From: Halogeometricum rufum
Lineage (GTDB): Archaea; Halobacteriota; Halobacteria; Halobacteriales; Haloferacaceae
Assembly (NCBI RefSeq): GCF_900112175.1
Contig: NZ_FOYT01000003.1
Coordinates: 1-64,000, forward strand
DNA length: 64,000 nucleotides
Reading direction: 5' to 3'
Below, one piece after another: positions 7,493-16,929 of the stretch. Position numbers and translations under genes: made by a program. Numbering within the stretch: the first letter of the stretch is position 1; every line of letters starts with the position of its first letter. The notes beneath the pieces were generated by a model, which saw only the letters and a program-made list of their open reading frames with translations, had not been told where the DNA came from and searched no databases.

Positions 7493-8614
7493 TCATTCGG
7501 TCGTCATCCTCGCGACGTCGCCGTCGACGGTGTCCGTCTTCGTCTTCAGGGCGTCACCGGTGTCGGGGTCGAAGAGGTAGAGCGCCTCCTCGCCGAACGT
7601 GAACCGGACCGTCTCGCCCGTCTCCGGACGAACGGCGCTGTCGATTCGCGCCGTCAACTCCCGGCCGGCGAGTTCGAGGTAGAGGAAGTTCTCGTTGCCC
7701 ATGTGCTCGGCCACGTTCACCGTCGTCGAGGTGCCGCCCTCGGGAACGAGTTCGACGTCTTCGGGGCGGAACCCGGCGCGGACGCGGTCGTACCCCTGAA
7801 CCGGCGACTCGTCCGACAGGTCGTACTCGAAGTCGCCCGGGCCGACGAGCGTCGACCCCTCCACGTCGACCGTGAGGAGGTTGATGCTGGGCGACCCGAT
7901 GAAGTCCGCGACGAACTCGTTCGTCGGCGACCTGTACACCGTCTCCGGCGCGCCGACCTGCTGGAGTTCGCCGTCGTTCATCACCGCGATGCGGTCGCCC
8001 ATCGCCATCGCCTCCGTCTGGTCGTGCGTGACGTAGACGGTGGTGACGCCGAGCGTCTGCTGGAGTTCCTGCAGTTCGGTCCGCATCTCCGAGCGGAGTT
8101 TGGCGTCCAGATTGGAGAGCGGTTCGTCCATCAGGAACACCTCCGGTTCGCGCACGATGGCGCGGCCGAGGGCGACCCGTTGCTGCTGACCACCGGAGAG
8201 CTCTTTCGGCTTGTCGTCGAGGAGGTCCTCGATGCCGAGCATCGAGGCGGCGTCCTCGACGCGCTCGGTTATCTCCGCCGTCGTGAGCTTCGTCGAGAGC
8301 TTCAGTCCGAACCCGAGGTTCTGTCGGACGTTCATGTGCGGGTAGAGCGCGTAGTTCTGGAACACCATCGCCACGTCCCTGTCGCGTGCCCGGAGGTCGG
8401 TCACGTCGCGCGACCCGAACGTGATGGTACCGGACGTCACGTCCTCCAGCCCCGCGACGCAGCGGAGGGTGGTCGTCTTGCCGCAGCCCGACGGTCCCAC
8501 GAGGACGAGGAACTCCCCGTCGCGAATCTCGAGGTCGACGTTCTCGACGGCGACTATCTTCTGTCCGCCCGATCCGAACTCCTTTCGTACCGCGTCTAGT
8601 TGTATGCTCGACAT
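7493..8614 (-). CDS. Sugar ABC transporter ATP-binding protein (MsmK/UgpC type)
   Basis: This 373-residue ATPase has Walker A GPSGCGKTTTLR, the Q-loop in VFQNYALYPHM, signature LSGGQQQRVALGRA, Walker B VFLMDEPLSNLD, and the H-loop in VYVTHDQTEAM. A C-terminal TOBE/MalK-like regulatory domain follows (about residues 240-360). It powers import by the two permeases encoded just upstream. It starts 4 bp after the downstream permease's stop. Together with the lipoprotein at 10550-11929 it forms a complete CUT1-type importer for a galactoside such as lactose, melibiose or raffinose. Confidence 0.95.
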   Translation of the reverse strand: MSSIQLDAVRKEFGSGGQKIVAVENVDLEIRDGEFLVLVGPSGCGKTTTLRCVAGLEDVTSGTITFGSRDVTDLRARDRDVAMVFQNYALYPHMNVRQNLGFGLKLSTKLTTAEITERVEDAASMLGIEDLLDDKPKELSGGQQQRVALGRAIVREPEVFLMDEPLSNLDAKLRSEMRTELQELQQTLGVTTVYVTHDQTEAMAMGDRIAVMNDGELQQVGAPETVYRSPTNEFVADFIGSPSINLLTVDVEGSTLVGPGDFEYDLSDESPVQGYDRVRAGFRPEDVELVPEGGTSTTVNVAEHMGNENFLYLELAGRELTARIDSAVRPETGETVRFTFGEEALYLFDPDTGDALKTKTDTVDGDVARMTTE

Positions 8615-8618
8615 TGGG

Positions 8619-9542
8619 TTACTCCTTGACGGACCCCGCGAGGATTCCGCTGACGAACTGTTTCTGGAGGAACAGGAACAGCACGAAGATGGGCACGATG
8701 GACAGCGTCGCTGCGACCATTATCTGGTCGTAGTAGACGCGCTGTGCGCCCACGAGCTGATTTATCGCCACCGGGATGGTGTACTTGCCCTGTTCGAGGA
8801 TGACCAGCGGGAACAGGAACAGGTTCCACTGGAACAAGAAGAGGATTATCGCCAGCGCCGCCAGCGACGACTTCATCGTCGGGAGCGCTATCTTGTAGAA
8901 CAGTTGGAACTCCGTCGCGCCGTCCATCCGCGCCGACTCCAGCAGGGCGTCCGGTATCGACCGCATGTTCTGACGCATCAGGAAGATACCGAGCGGGTTC
9001 GCCGCCCACGGGAGGATGATGGCCCAGTAGGTGTTGGTCATGTCCAGCCGGCTCATCAGCAGGAACAGCGGGATGACCAGCAACTGGATGGGGAGGATGA
9101 GCGTCGCCAGGATGGAGTAGAACATCGGCTTCTTGAAGCGGAACTCGTACTTCGCGAAGGCGAACCCGGCCATCGAACACAGCAGCAGCGACAGCAGGGT
9201 GTACACCACGGCGATGAAGATGCTGTTGGAGATGGCGCCGGGGTTCCACAGGTGCCAGAAGTCGTAGGCGAAGTACACCGGTCCGAGGTCGACGTACTGC
9301 GTCATCTGGCCGATGTGGCCGAGGAACTGGACGTTTTCGCGGGCCTGCAGGGACTGCAGGTTCGCGAAGAACTCGTCGCCGGGGAGCAGTCGGGGCGACG
9401 TGCTGGAGAGGAACTCCGACTCCGAGAGCGTCGAGGCGACGAAGATCCAGTAGAGCGGGACGAGCGTGAGAATCGACCCGAGGAGGATGAACGAGTACGT
9501 GAGGAACTGCCAGACCGCGTCTCGGCGCGTCTCCTCACGCAT
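8619..9542 (-). CDS. Sugar ABC transporter permease (MalG/UgpE type)
   Basis: This 307-residue membrane protein has six predicted transmembrane helices and the cytoplasmic EAA loop ESARMDGATEFQLFYKIALP that contacts the ATPase. It forms the channel with the upstream permease. The start is set at ATG 9542 because a strong Shine-Dalgarno GGAGGTGA (9549-9556, minus strand) lies at good distance; a GTG at 9551 in the same frame is part of that SD. The gene overlaps the end of the preceding permease gene by 8 bp, consistent with coupled translation. Confidence 0.93.
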   Translation of the reverse strand: MREETRRDAVWQFLTYSFILLGSILTLVPLYWIFVASTLSESEFLSSTSPRLLPGDEFFANLQSLQARENVQFLGHIGQMTQYVDLGPVYFAYDFWHLWNPGAISNSIFIAVVYTLLSLLLCSMAGFAFAKYEFRFKKPMFYSILATLILPIQLLVIPLFLLMSRLDMTNTYWAIILPWAANPLGIFLMRQNMRSIPDALLESARMDGATEFQLFYKIALPTMKSSLAALAIILFLFQWNLFLFPLVILEQGKYTIPVAINQLVGAQRVYYDQIMVAATLSIVPIFVLFLFLQKQFVSGILAGSVKE

Positions 9543-10542
9543 CGTCGTCACCTCCGACGCGGAGTTGGACCGCCGAGAGGACGCTCACCACGCCGATGAG
9601 GACGTAGGTGAGCGCGCTCGCGTAGCCGAGGCGGAAGTCGATGAACGCCGTCTGGTAGATGTACTGCACGATGGTGATCGTCGACTCCAGCGGCGCGCCA
9701 CCGCTGTTGATGATGACGGGCTCGCTGAACAGCTTGAACGTCCCGATGGTCGAGGTGACGAAGACGAACAGCAACACCGGACGCAGTTGCGGGACGGTGA
9801 CGTACCGGAACTTCTCGATGCGGTTCGCGCCGTCTATCTCGGCGGCCTCGTACAACTGCTGTGGGACGTTCTGCAGTCCCGCGAGGAGGATTATCATGTT
9901 GTAGCCGGTCCACCGCCAGGTGACCGCGCCGACGATGGTCATCCGCGACCAGAACCCGCTGGTGAACCACGGAATGGGGTCGAGGCCGATTGTCGTCAGC
10001 ACGTAGTTGACGAGCCCCGTATCCTGCATCATCAGCAGGAACACCGTCGAGTACGCGACGAGGTTCGCCGACACCGGCAGGGCGAGGACGGTGCGGAAGA
10101 CGCCCCGGAACTTGACGAACGACGCGTCCAGCGCCACCGCCAGAAGCAACGCGATGCCGACCATCAGCGGCACCTGCACGAGCAGGATGAACACCGTGTT
10201 GAACAGCGCCTGGTGGAACAGCGCGTCTGAGAACATCGCCGCGTAGTTCGACAGCCCCACGAACTCCAGTCGCGAGAGGCTGAGGAGCCTGAACGAGAAG
10301 AACCCCGTGTCTATCCAGAGCAGCGTCTCGCTGCCGACGCCCTGGAACCTGAAGAACGACAGGTACAGCGTGTAGAAGATGGGGAACGCGAGGAAGACGG
10401 TGAACAGCGCGATGGCCGGGAGCAAGAACAGGTAGCCGACGAGGCCGTCGCTGGCCGACGGCATCGCCGCCGAGACCGACTGCCGCCAGAAGCGGAGCGA
10501 GTCGCGGGCGTTCGAGAAGCGGGGTGAGTCTTGCGTCGCCAT
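9535..10542 (-). CDS. Sugar ABC transporter permease (MalF/UgpA type)
   Basis: This 335-residue membrane protein has a cytoplasmic N-terminus, six or seven hydrophobic helices and the EAA loop EAAEIDGANRIEKFRYVTVP. It has the long N-terminal region and periplasmic-side loop (about residues 65-105) common in MalF/UgpA partners. It follows the solute-binding protein gene by 7 bp and overlaps the second permease gene. Substrate specificity cannot be read here and is inferred from the adjoining galactosidases. Confidence 0.93.
   Translation of the reverse strand: MATQDSPRFSNARDSLRFWRQSVSAAMPSASDGLVGYLFLLPAIALFTVFLAFPIFYTLYLSFFRFQGVGSETLLWIDTGFFSFRLLSLSRLEFVGLSNYAAMFSDALFHQALFNTVFILLVQVPLMVGIALLLAVALDASFVKFRGVFRTVLALPVSANLVAYSTVFLLMMQDTGLVNYVLTTIGLDPIPWFTSGFWSRMTIVGAVTWRWTGYNMIILLAGLQNVPQQLYEAAEIDGANRIEKFRYVTVPQLRPVLLFVFVTSTIGTFKLFSEPVIINSGGAPLESTITIVQYIYQTAFIDFRLGYASALTYVLIGVVSVLSAVQLRVGGDDDA
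9549..9556 (-). promoter_or_regulatory. Shine-Dalgarno site deciding the permease start
   Basis: GGAGGTGA on the minus strand lies 6 nt before ATG 9542, inside the end of the preceding gene. It supports 9542 as the start. The presence of an SD inside the operon contrasts with the leaderless first genes nearby. Confidence 0.65.
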
Positions 10543-10549
10543 CAGGTGG

Positions 10550-11929
10550 TCACGCGAGTTCCCGATCCGTTCGGTCCGCGACCTGTTCTGCGGCGCGCTG
10601 GACCGCCTTCTCGGGCGAGATGTCGCCGCTCATCATGGTGCGGAAGTGCGTGTTGACGGCCTTCGTGACCTCCGGCGTGTCCGGCGTGTAGCGGTACGGC
10701 GGGATCTCGGGCGCGATGTCCGCGAACAGTCGGCCGGCCGGCTGACCGCCGAGGAACTCGTTCTCCTGGTCGAACGCCTCGCTCTCGTACGTCGTCTCGA
10801 GGGCGGGGAAGATGCCGTACTCGTTGTACATCTGAATCTGGTTCTCCTTGTTCGCCAGCGTGTACACCATGTAGTCCCACGCGCGCCGCGCGACGGGGTC
10901 GTCGACCTGGTCTGCGATGGTGACGTTCGACCCGCCCCAGTTGGTCGCGCGGGGGCCGCCCGATTCGAGCGCGGGCGGTTTGATGACCCCCCACTGGCCC
11001 GACGTGTCGGAGAGTTCGGCTTTCAGCGTCCCCTCCATCCACGCGCCGGCGGTGAGACTCGCCGTCGACCCGTTTCCGAACGCCGTGAACCACGACGACG
11101 ACCACGACGCGAGGTCGTTGGCGATGCCGGAGTTGTGGACGCGTTGGAGAATCTGCGCGACTTTCACGCTCTTGTCGCTGTGGATGTTGACCGCGCCCGA
11201 CTCGGTGAACGGTTGCCCGCCGAGTTGCCGGAACATCATCCGCCAGAGGCCGTCGTAGTCGTTCGGCGGCAGGTTGAGCATGTACTGGCCGTCCGGGAGT
11301 TTCTTGCCCTCCTCGATGAACTGGTCCCACGTCTCGATGCTCTCGGAGTCGATGCCGTGTTCGTCGTAGACGTCGCGCCGGTAGAACGTCCCGACGGGAC
11401 CGATGTCCCACGGGAGCGCGTACACGCCGCCGTCCTTCGTCAGCGGTTCCCACTTCCCGTCGACGAACTTGTCGCGGACGCCCGACTCCTCCAGCCACCC
11501 GGAGAGGTCGCGGAGGCCGCCCGTGGAGACCCACGCCGCCGCGTCCACGCTCTCCATCATCGCCGCCCCGGGCGCGCCGGACCCCGAGAGGAGCGTCGAC
11601 TTGAACTTGCTCTTCATGTCCGCCCGGCCGATCTGGGTTATCTTCACGTCGCCGCCGTGGGCCTCCTCGTACGGTTCGTCGATGAGGTCGAGCGACTTCG
11701 CCGCCACGTCCCAGCCCCAGACCTCGATGCTGTCGGCCATCTCCGGCCCGCTCTGGGTCGTCTGCGTCGCCTGGTCGCCGCCGCCGGACGTCGCAGTCGA
11801 CCCGCCGCCCTCCGTCGCCGTCGACGGCCTGTCGCCGGTGCCCGCACAACCGGCGAGGCCCGCCGCACCGGTGAGTCCGAGGTACTTGAGAAGCTGTCGC
11901 CGGTCGAGACTGCTGTCTGCTCCAGTCAT
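10550..11929 (-). CDS. Sugar ABC transporter solute-binding lipoprotein (Tat-exported)
   Basis: This 459-residue protein begins with a twin-arginine signal, DRRQLLKYLGLTGAAGLAGC, whose lipobox cysteine is Cys28. An Asp/Ser/Thr/Gly-rich linker follows (about 29-60), typical of haloarchaeal surface lipoproteins. The body is a type-1 extracellular solute-binding domain (bacterial SBP family 1) with features such as DLSGWLEESG and WDQFIEEGKKL. It captures the sugar outside the membrane and delivers it to the two permeases. It is the first importer gene, 126 bp after the beta-galactosidase gene. Confidence 0.93.
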   Translation of the reverse strand: MTGADSSLDRRQLLKYLGLTGAAGLAGCAGTGDRPSTATEGGGSTATSGGGDQATQTTQSGPEMADSIEVWGWDVAAKSLDLIDEPYEEAHGGDVKITQIGRADMKSKFKSTLLSGSGAPGAAMMESVDAAAWVSTGGLRDLSGWLEESGVRDKFVDGKWEPLTKDGGVYALPWDIGPVGTFYRRDVYDEHGIDSESIETWDQFIEEGKKLPDGQYMLNLPPNDYDGLWRMMFRQLGGQPFTESGAVNIHSDKSVKVAQILQRVHNSGIANDLASWSSSWFTAFGNGSTASLTAGAWMEGTLKAELSDTSGQWGVIKPPALESGGPRATNWGGSNVTIADQVDDPVARRAWDYMVYTLANKENQIQMYNEYGIFPALETTYESEAFDQENEFLGGQPAGRLFADIAPEIPPYRYTPDTPEVTKAVNTHFRTMMSGDISPEKAVQRAAEQVADRTDRELA

Positions 11930-11963
11930 TGGTGCTCGTCCTTGAGTCAGTATGAGGAAAGAT

Positions 11964-11971
11964 ACTTATAG
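11964..11971 (-). promoter_or_regulatory. TATA-like element upstream of the importer operon
   Basis: The minus strand reads CTATAAGT here, about 39 nt before ATG 11929. This would give a short (about 12-nt) leader. It suggests the importer operon has its own promoter in addition to any read-through from the beta-galactosidase gene. Confidence 0.5.
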
Positions 11972-12054
11972 ATAACGATTGGTGCAGGTTCGAGCGCGGA
12001 GAGAGGAAGTGAGCGGGAGAGGCAGTGAGCGAGAGAACCGTCGCGACGCCGGCC

Positions 12055-14061
12055 CTACGGCGAGCGTCGTACCGAGAGGTCGCTCGCGGCCGCCTCGACG
12101 ACTGCCGCGTCGAACCCGTCGAGCGACGACTCGCCCACTCGGAAGTCGGCGTCGTCCGGGGCGTCGACGGCGACGGGGTCGCTCGTGAAGTTACTCACCC
12201 ACGTCAGGCCGTCGCGTTCGTTCACCCGGACGCCGTCGGGGAGGCGGTCGGTCGTCGCGACGCCCGCCCGGGAGAGGACGCCCGAGACGAGTTCGTCCGC
12301 GAGGTCCGCGCCGGGCCAGACGCCGCAGTAGACGACCGACCCGCCGTCGGTCGGCGCGCGCGTGACGGCGGGCGTCCCCGCCGCGAGGTCCGTCGTGTGC
12401 GTCGCCACCGTCTCGGTGTCCTCGTCGGGGACGAGCCACTCGGACCAGACGGAGACGGCGCGGGACCCCGCGTCCGTCTCGACCGCGAGGTCCACGTCCG
12501 CGGGGTAGCTCTCGTGTTGGTCGACCCGAACGCCCGCGAGGTCGGCGAACGGGCCGGGGGCGAGTTCCTCGTGGAGTTGGTTGGAGGGGGTCTTCACGCC
12601 GGAGCGAGCGCCGAGGAGCAGTTCGCCGCCGTCCTCGACGAACTCGCGCAGGTGCGCCGCGCGCTCGTCGTCCGCGAGGTGGAGCGACGGCGCGACGACG
12701 GCGGCGTAGTCCGAGAGGTCGGTCTCCGGGTGGACGAGGTCGACCTGCACACCGCGGGCGCGGAGCGCGCGGTAGTAGGTCCGGGCGTGCTCCCAGTAGT
12801 CGAACTCGGGCGCGTGGGGTTGCGCGTCTATCGCCCACCAGTCGTCGTAGTCGTGCAGGAGTGCCACCGGCGCGTCGACGTGGGCCGCGTCCACGTCGGC
12901 GAGTTCGGACGCCGCGGCGACGGCGTCGCGATAGCCCCTGTCCGGACTGCCGTCCTGCTTTCTGAGGCCGGCGTGGTACTGCTCCTGCCCCTGCCTGCAT
13001 CGTCGCCACCGAAAGTAGAGGACGGCGTCCGCGCCGTGGGCCGTCGCGTGGTGCGCCCACAGGCGCATCGCCCCCTCGCCGGGTTGCGGGCAGTGCGGCG
13101 GCCAGTTCACGTCGCCGGGTTGCTGCTCCATCACCCAGAACGGCGCGTCGTTCGTGCCGCGGTAGAGGTCGTGGTTCATCCCCACCTGGTCGGGGTCGCC
13201 CGCGCGGAGTTCGTCCATCGACGGCGCGCCCGCGCGCCGGTCCTGCACGAACCCCGTCGGGTACGAGTCCCACGTCACGAGGTCGAGGTCGTCGGCGACG
13301 GCGTGGGCGTCCAGCGTCTCGAAGTCGCCCATGAAGTTGTGCGCGACGAACCAGTCGTCGTCGCGGTCACGGAGTATCTCGGCGTGGACGCGGTTGTAGT
13401 CGACGACGCTGTCCGACGAGAAGCGTCGGTAGTCGAGCAGGTGGGAGGGATGGTGTTCGGCCGGCGTCGGTCGCGGCGGGTCGACCGCCTCGAACGAGTC
13501 GTACCGCTGGCTCCAGAACGTCGTCCCCCACTTCTCGTTGAGGTCATCGACATCGTCGTACGTCTCCCGAAGCCAGTCCGAGAACGCCGCCGCGCAGTCG
13601 TCGCAGTAACACCGGACCGTCCGGTGACAGCCGAACTCGTTGTCGGTCTGCCAGCCGACGACGGCGTCCTCGTCGGCGTACCGGTCGGCCATCTCCGAGA
13701 CGACGCGACGCGTCTCGCGACGGTAGACGGGGGAGTTGAAGCAGTAGTGACGGCGAGAGCCGAAGTGGCGGGGCGTGCCGTCGGGGTCCGCCTGCAGAAT
13801 CTCGGGGTGGCGGTCGACCAACCACTTCGGCGGCGTCGCCGTCGGCGTACACAGGACGACCTTCAAGCCGTGGTCCGCGAGTGTCGCTATCGCCTCGTCC
13901 AACCAGTCGAACTCGTAGACCCCGCGTTCGGGTTCGAGGACGGCCCACGAGAACTCCGCCAGCCGGACGTACTCGATGCCGGCCTCTGCCATCTGTTCTG
14001 CGTCGCGCTCCCACCGCTCTCGCGGCCAGTGTTCGGGGAAGTAGCACACGCCGATAGTCAT
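12055..14061 (-). CDS. bgaH: Beta-galactosidase, GH42
   Basis: This 668-residue protein is close in length and sequence style to haloarchaeal BgaH. It has a TIM-barrel start (VCYFPEHWPRERWERDAEQM), the acid/base Glu142 in WQTDNEFGCH, and the nucleophile Glu312 in WVMEQQPGDVNW. Both positions agree with the known GH42 pair (141 and 312 in the Thermus enzyme). A Cys cluster, CYCDDC, near residue 148 is a GH42 zinc site. It has no signal peptide, so hydrolysis of lactose-like beta-galactosides is intracellular after ABC import. It heads the minus-strand operon and is divergent from the alpha-galactosidase gene. Confidence 0.96.
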   Translation of the reverse strand: MTIGVCYFPEHWPRERWERDAEQMAEAGIEYVRLAEFSWAVLEPERGVYEFDWLDEAIATLADHGLKVVLCTPTATPPKWLVDRHPEILQADPDGTPRHFGSRRHYCFNSPVYRRETRRVVSEMADRYADEDAVVGWQTDNEFGCHRTVRCYCDDCAAAFSDWLRETYDDVDDLNEKWGTTFWSQRYDSFEAVDPPRPTPAEHHPSHLLDYRRFSSDSVVDYNRVHAEILRDRDDDWFVAHNFMGDFETLDAHAVADDLDLVTWDSYPTGFVQDRRAGAPSMDELRAGDPDQVGMNHDLYRGTNDAPFWVMEQQPGDVNWPPHCPQPGEGAMRLWAHHATAHGADAVLYFRWRRCRQGQEQYHAGLRKQDGSPDRGYRDAVAAASELADVDAAHVDAPVALLHDYDDWWAIDAQPHAPEFDYWEHARTYYRALRARGVQVDLVHPETDLSDYAAVVAPSLHLADDERAAHLREFVEDGGELLLGARSGVKTPSNQLHEELAPGPFADLAGVRVDQHESYPADVDLAVETDAGSRAVSVWSEWLVPDEDTETVATHTTDLAAGTPAVTRAPTDGGSVVYCGVWPGADLADELVSGVLSRAGVATTDRLPDGVRVNERDGLTWVSNFTSDPVAVDAPDDADFRVGESSLDGFDAAVVEAAASDLSVRRSP

Positions 14062-14159
14062 CGTCTATCTCCCCTCTCTCCGGCCGAAGAGAAAAGCGTT
14101 CCCCGACGACGCGTCCGGTGCCGGCGGCCCGGTGTCGGCGCATCCCTCCACCCGGCACG

Positions 14160-14166
14160 CTTATAT
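14160..14166 (+). promoter_or_regulatory. TATA box of the GH4 alpha-galactosidase gene
   Basis: CTTATAT is centred 27 nt before ATG 14190, predicting a leaderless mRNA and deciding the start against an in-frame ATG at 14118. Confidence 0.7.
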
Positions 14167-14189
14167 CTCCCTCACTGCACCTGCGTACC

Positions 14190-15497
14190 ATGCCGACGAT
14201 TACGTTCATCGGAGCGGGCAGTATGGTGTTCGCGCGGAAGTTGATCGGAGACGTGCTCTCGTTCCCGGCACTCGCCGACAGCGAGATTCGGCTGATGGAC
14301 ATCGACGAACGCCGCCTGTCGCAGACGGCGCGCGTCGCCGAAGCGATGGTCGAGAACGAGGGTCTCGACGCGACGGTTCTGGCGACGACGGACCGCCGGG
14401 AGGCCCTCGACGGCGCGGACTACGTCCTGAACATGATCAACGTGGGCGGGGAGGAACCGTTCGAGAACGAGATTCGAATCCCCGAACGGTACGGCGTCGA
14501 ACAGGCCATCGGCGACACCGCCGGCCCCGGCGGCATCTTCCGCGCCCTCAGGACCATCCCGACGATGCTGGACATCGCCCGGGACGTGGAGGAGTGCTGT
14601 CCCGACGCCCTCTTCATGAACTACACGAACCCGATGTCGATGCTCTGCCGGGCGATGTTCGAGGCGACGGACGTGGAGACGGTGGGTCTCTGCCACTCCG
14701 TCCCGCACACCGCGGAGGCGATTGCCGACTACCTCGACGTGCCGCAGGACGAACTCGACTACTGGGTCGCCGGCATCAACCACTTGGCGTGGTTCCTCGA
14801 ACTCGAACGCGACGGGGAGGACCTGTATCCGGCGCTCCGAGAGGCGATGACGACGGAGTCGGTGTACCGCCGCGACACCGTCCGCTTCGAGATGCTGAAG
14901 CACTTCGGCGCGTTCGTCACGGAGTCGAGTCACCACGTGAGCGAGTACCTGCCGTACTTTCGAACCGAGGCGGAGACGATAGCGGCGATGCACGGCGAGG
15001 GCTACGCCGAACGGATGCCCACGGGGACGTACCTCGAAGGCTGGACCGCCCGTTCCGCGTCGCGGGACGAACCGACTATCGAGGAGAGTCTGGACGAGGT
15101 GGGCGTCGAACGGTCCGAAGAGTACGCCTCGCGCCTGATTCACTCAATCGAGACGGACACCCCCCGGCGATTCAACCTCAACGTCTCCAACGAGACGGAC
15201 GCCATCGCGAACCTCCCGAACGACGCCTGCGTCGAAGTCCCGTGCGCCGTCGACGGGGCGGGGGTCCGACCCTGTTCGGTGGGCGAACTCCCGACGGAAC
15301 TCGCCGCCTTCGACCGACAACACGTCGCAGTGTACGAACTCGCGGTGGACGCCGCGCTAGAGAACGACCGAGAGAAACTGCACCGCGCGGTCAAACTGGA
15401 CCCCCTGACGAGTGCCGCGTGCACGCTGGACGAAATCCACGAGATGACCGAGGAACTCCTCGACGCCAACGACGCGTACCTCCCGCGGTTCGACTGA
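14190..15497 (+). CDS. melA: Alpha-galactosidase/glycosidase, GH4 (NAD+ and Mn2+ dependent)
   Basis: This 435-residue GH4 enzyme has an N-terminal Rossmann nucleotide-binding loop (FIGAGSMVFARKLIGD), MNYTNPMSMLC, the metal-binding Cys168 in GLCHSVPHT, and His198 in VAGINHLAWF. These are the residues that hold Mn2+ in GH4. Such enzymes cleave alpha-galactosides by a redox-elimination mechanism with bound NAD+. MelA/AglA-type alpha-galactosidase fits the locus best; alpha-glucosidase or alpha-galacturonidase are the alternatives in this family. It is intracellular. It is divergent from the GH42 gene across a 128-bp spacer and has its own leaderless promoter. Confidence 0.93.
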   Translation: MPTITFIGAGSMVFARKLIGDVLSFPALADSEIRLMDIDERRLSQTARVAEAMVENEGLDATVLATTDRREALDGADYVLNMINVGGEEPFENEIRIPERYGVEQAIGDTAGPGGIFRALRTIPTMLDIARDVEECCPDALFMNYTNPMSMLCRAMFEATDVETVGLCHSVPHTAEAIADYLDVPQDELDYWVAGINHLAWFLELERDGEDLYPALREAMTTESVYRRDTVRFEMLKHFGAFVTESSHHVSEYLPYFRTEAETIAAMHGEGYAERMPTGTYLEGWTARSASRDEPTIEESLDEVGVERSEEYASRLIHSIETDTPRRFNLNVSNETDAIANLPNDACVEVPCAVDGAGVRPCSVGELPTELAAFDRQHVAVYELAVDAALENDREKLHRAVKLDPLTSAACTLDEIHEMTEELLDANDAYLPRFD

Positions 15498-15519
15498 CCG
15501 TTCGCAATCGGCGAACGGT
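15497..15519 (+). terminator. Hairpin after melA
   Basis: A 9-bp perfect inverted repeat, ACCGTTCGC / GCGAACGGT with a 5-nt loop, begins at the last base of the melA stop codon. Its position suggests a transcription end or mRNA 3' stabiliser. There is no long T-run. Confidence 0.55.
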
Positions 15520-16179
15520 TCGAGCACCGCGGGCCAGTTCGTCCACGCCACGCGGTGTAAAGCGCCGCCAGCCGAGATATCCGGCCGTCAGACGACTCGA
15601 ACAGGAGTTCCGGCCAGCGAGAGCGTTCGCCCACGAAGAACGGTTCGCGTGACACCGCCCGGCGAGCGCACAATTTTTGTTGGAACTTTCGTGATATACA
15701 ATTTTCCGCGCTTTGATGGGCGGATATATCGGCCTGCGCCGGCTTCCGGCGTCGGCGTTCTCAGTGAGTTAACGATTGACTTCGTCCGTCGCGCGAGGTT
15801 CGGATTTCCGTTACAATGATATACTCGTAACGCGAGTCCGAATCGAACGCTCGTGCCACCGGCCGGAATTCGCCCGGTCACGGTGTCTCTCGGGTGACCG
15901 GCCGCGTCCCCCCTCGGCCGTCGTCGAACTCGTCCTCCACACAGCGGTCTGTACGTGCGGTATTCGGTGAGAGCGGCGCTCTCGACGCCGACAGTTCGGC
16001 GGCGGGCACGACGGGAGTTCGACGATGAGGACGCACGCCGACGTGCGCACGAAAGGTATATGGGAATTCCATCACGAACTATACTCTATGTTCACTCATC
16101 GAGAACGCACGTCGGGCCGGGTCGCGAAGGGGCCGTCGAAGCGGCGTTCTGCCTCGAGGACGCGGGAGGAGACGGGACG
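15520..16179. other. 660-bp intergenic region before the IclR gene
   Basis: I see no credible gene here. The stretch 15668-15720 is unusually AT-rich for the region. At 15823-15836 there is a small palindrome, ACTCG-4 nt-CGAGT, which is a possible operator. A TATA-like CTATACT at 16079-16085 lies about 100 nt before the regulator start. The regulator frame is open upstream to 15955, but that extension is Arg-rich and not family-like. Confidence 0.5.
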
Positions 16180-16929
16180 ATGACCGAGGAGTATCCGGTG
16201 AAGGCGACGTACACGAGCGTCCGGGTGCTCAGAGCGGTTCGGGCGAGCGACGGTATCGGCGTCTCGGAACTCGCGCGACGGTTGGACCTCTCGAAGAGCG
16301 CGGTCCACAAGCACGTGCAGACGCTCTCGTCGCTCGGCCTGCTCGCCCGCGAGGGCGACGACTACTACGTCGGACTCGGCCTGTTCGAACTCGGCACCGC
16401 GGCGCGGGACCGCCTCCCGACGTACGAGGCCGCACTCCCGGCGGTCGAACGACTCGCCGACGTCTCCGGTTGCGTGGCGACGCTCCTCGTCTACGAGTCC
16501 GGTCGGGGCGTCGTCGTCGCGCAGACGCGGGCGAACGAGTCGATGTCGCCGCCGTTCGGCGAGGGGGACACGGTTCCCCTGCACGCGACGGCGGGCGGGA
16601 AGACGATACTCGCGTACCGACCCGGCGAAGAGGTCGACCGGTGCGTCGCCGACGGACTCGACGCCATCACGGAGAAGACGATTACCGACGGCGAACGCCT
16701 CCGTCGGGAACTCCAGTCCATCCGCGACCGGCGCGTCGCGTTCGACCGGGAGGAGAACGCCGCCGGGTGGCAGAGCGTCGCCTCGCCGATTACCGACTCG
16801 CGGCAACGCGCCATCGCCGCCGTGAGCGTCTCCGGTCCGATGGAGCGGATGTCGGGGAAGACCCTCGAAGAGGACATCACCGGTCTGGTCGTCAGCACGG
16901 CGAAGTCGGTGGAGAACGACCTCCTGTGA
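16180..16929 (+). CDS. IclR-family transcriptional regulator of the galactoside locus
   Basis: This 249-residue regulator has an N-terminal winged HTH (GIGVSELARRLDLSKSAVHKHVQTL, about residues 22-50) and a C-terminal IclR effector-binding GAF-like domain with LHATAGGKTILAY and VASPITDSRQRAIAAVSVSG. The start MTEEYPVKATYTSVRVL matches the usual N-terminus. It follows the glycosidase genes in the same orientation and is the only regulator among the sugar genes, so it probably senses a galactose-derived sugar acid. Whether it activates or represses cannot be told. Confidence 0.9.
   Translation: MTEEYPVKATYTSVRVLRAVRASDGIGVSELARRLDLSKSAVHKHVQTLSSLGLLAREGDDYYVGLGLFELGTAARDRLPTYEAALPAVERLADVSGCVATLLVYESGRGVVVAQTRANESMSPPFGEGDTVPLHATAGGKTILAYRPGEEVDRCVADGLDAITEKTITDGERLRRELQSIRDRRVAFDREENAAGWQSVASPITDSRQRAIAAVSVSGPMERMSGKTLEEDITGLVVSTAKSVENDLL

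Noticed and set aside
12025-14244. A 739-codon plus-strand frame over the beta-galactosidase gene
   Set aside because: The minus strand encodes a complete GH42 enzyme with catalytic residues at canonical positions; the antisense frame has no motif.
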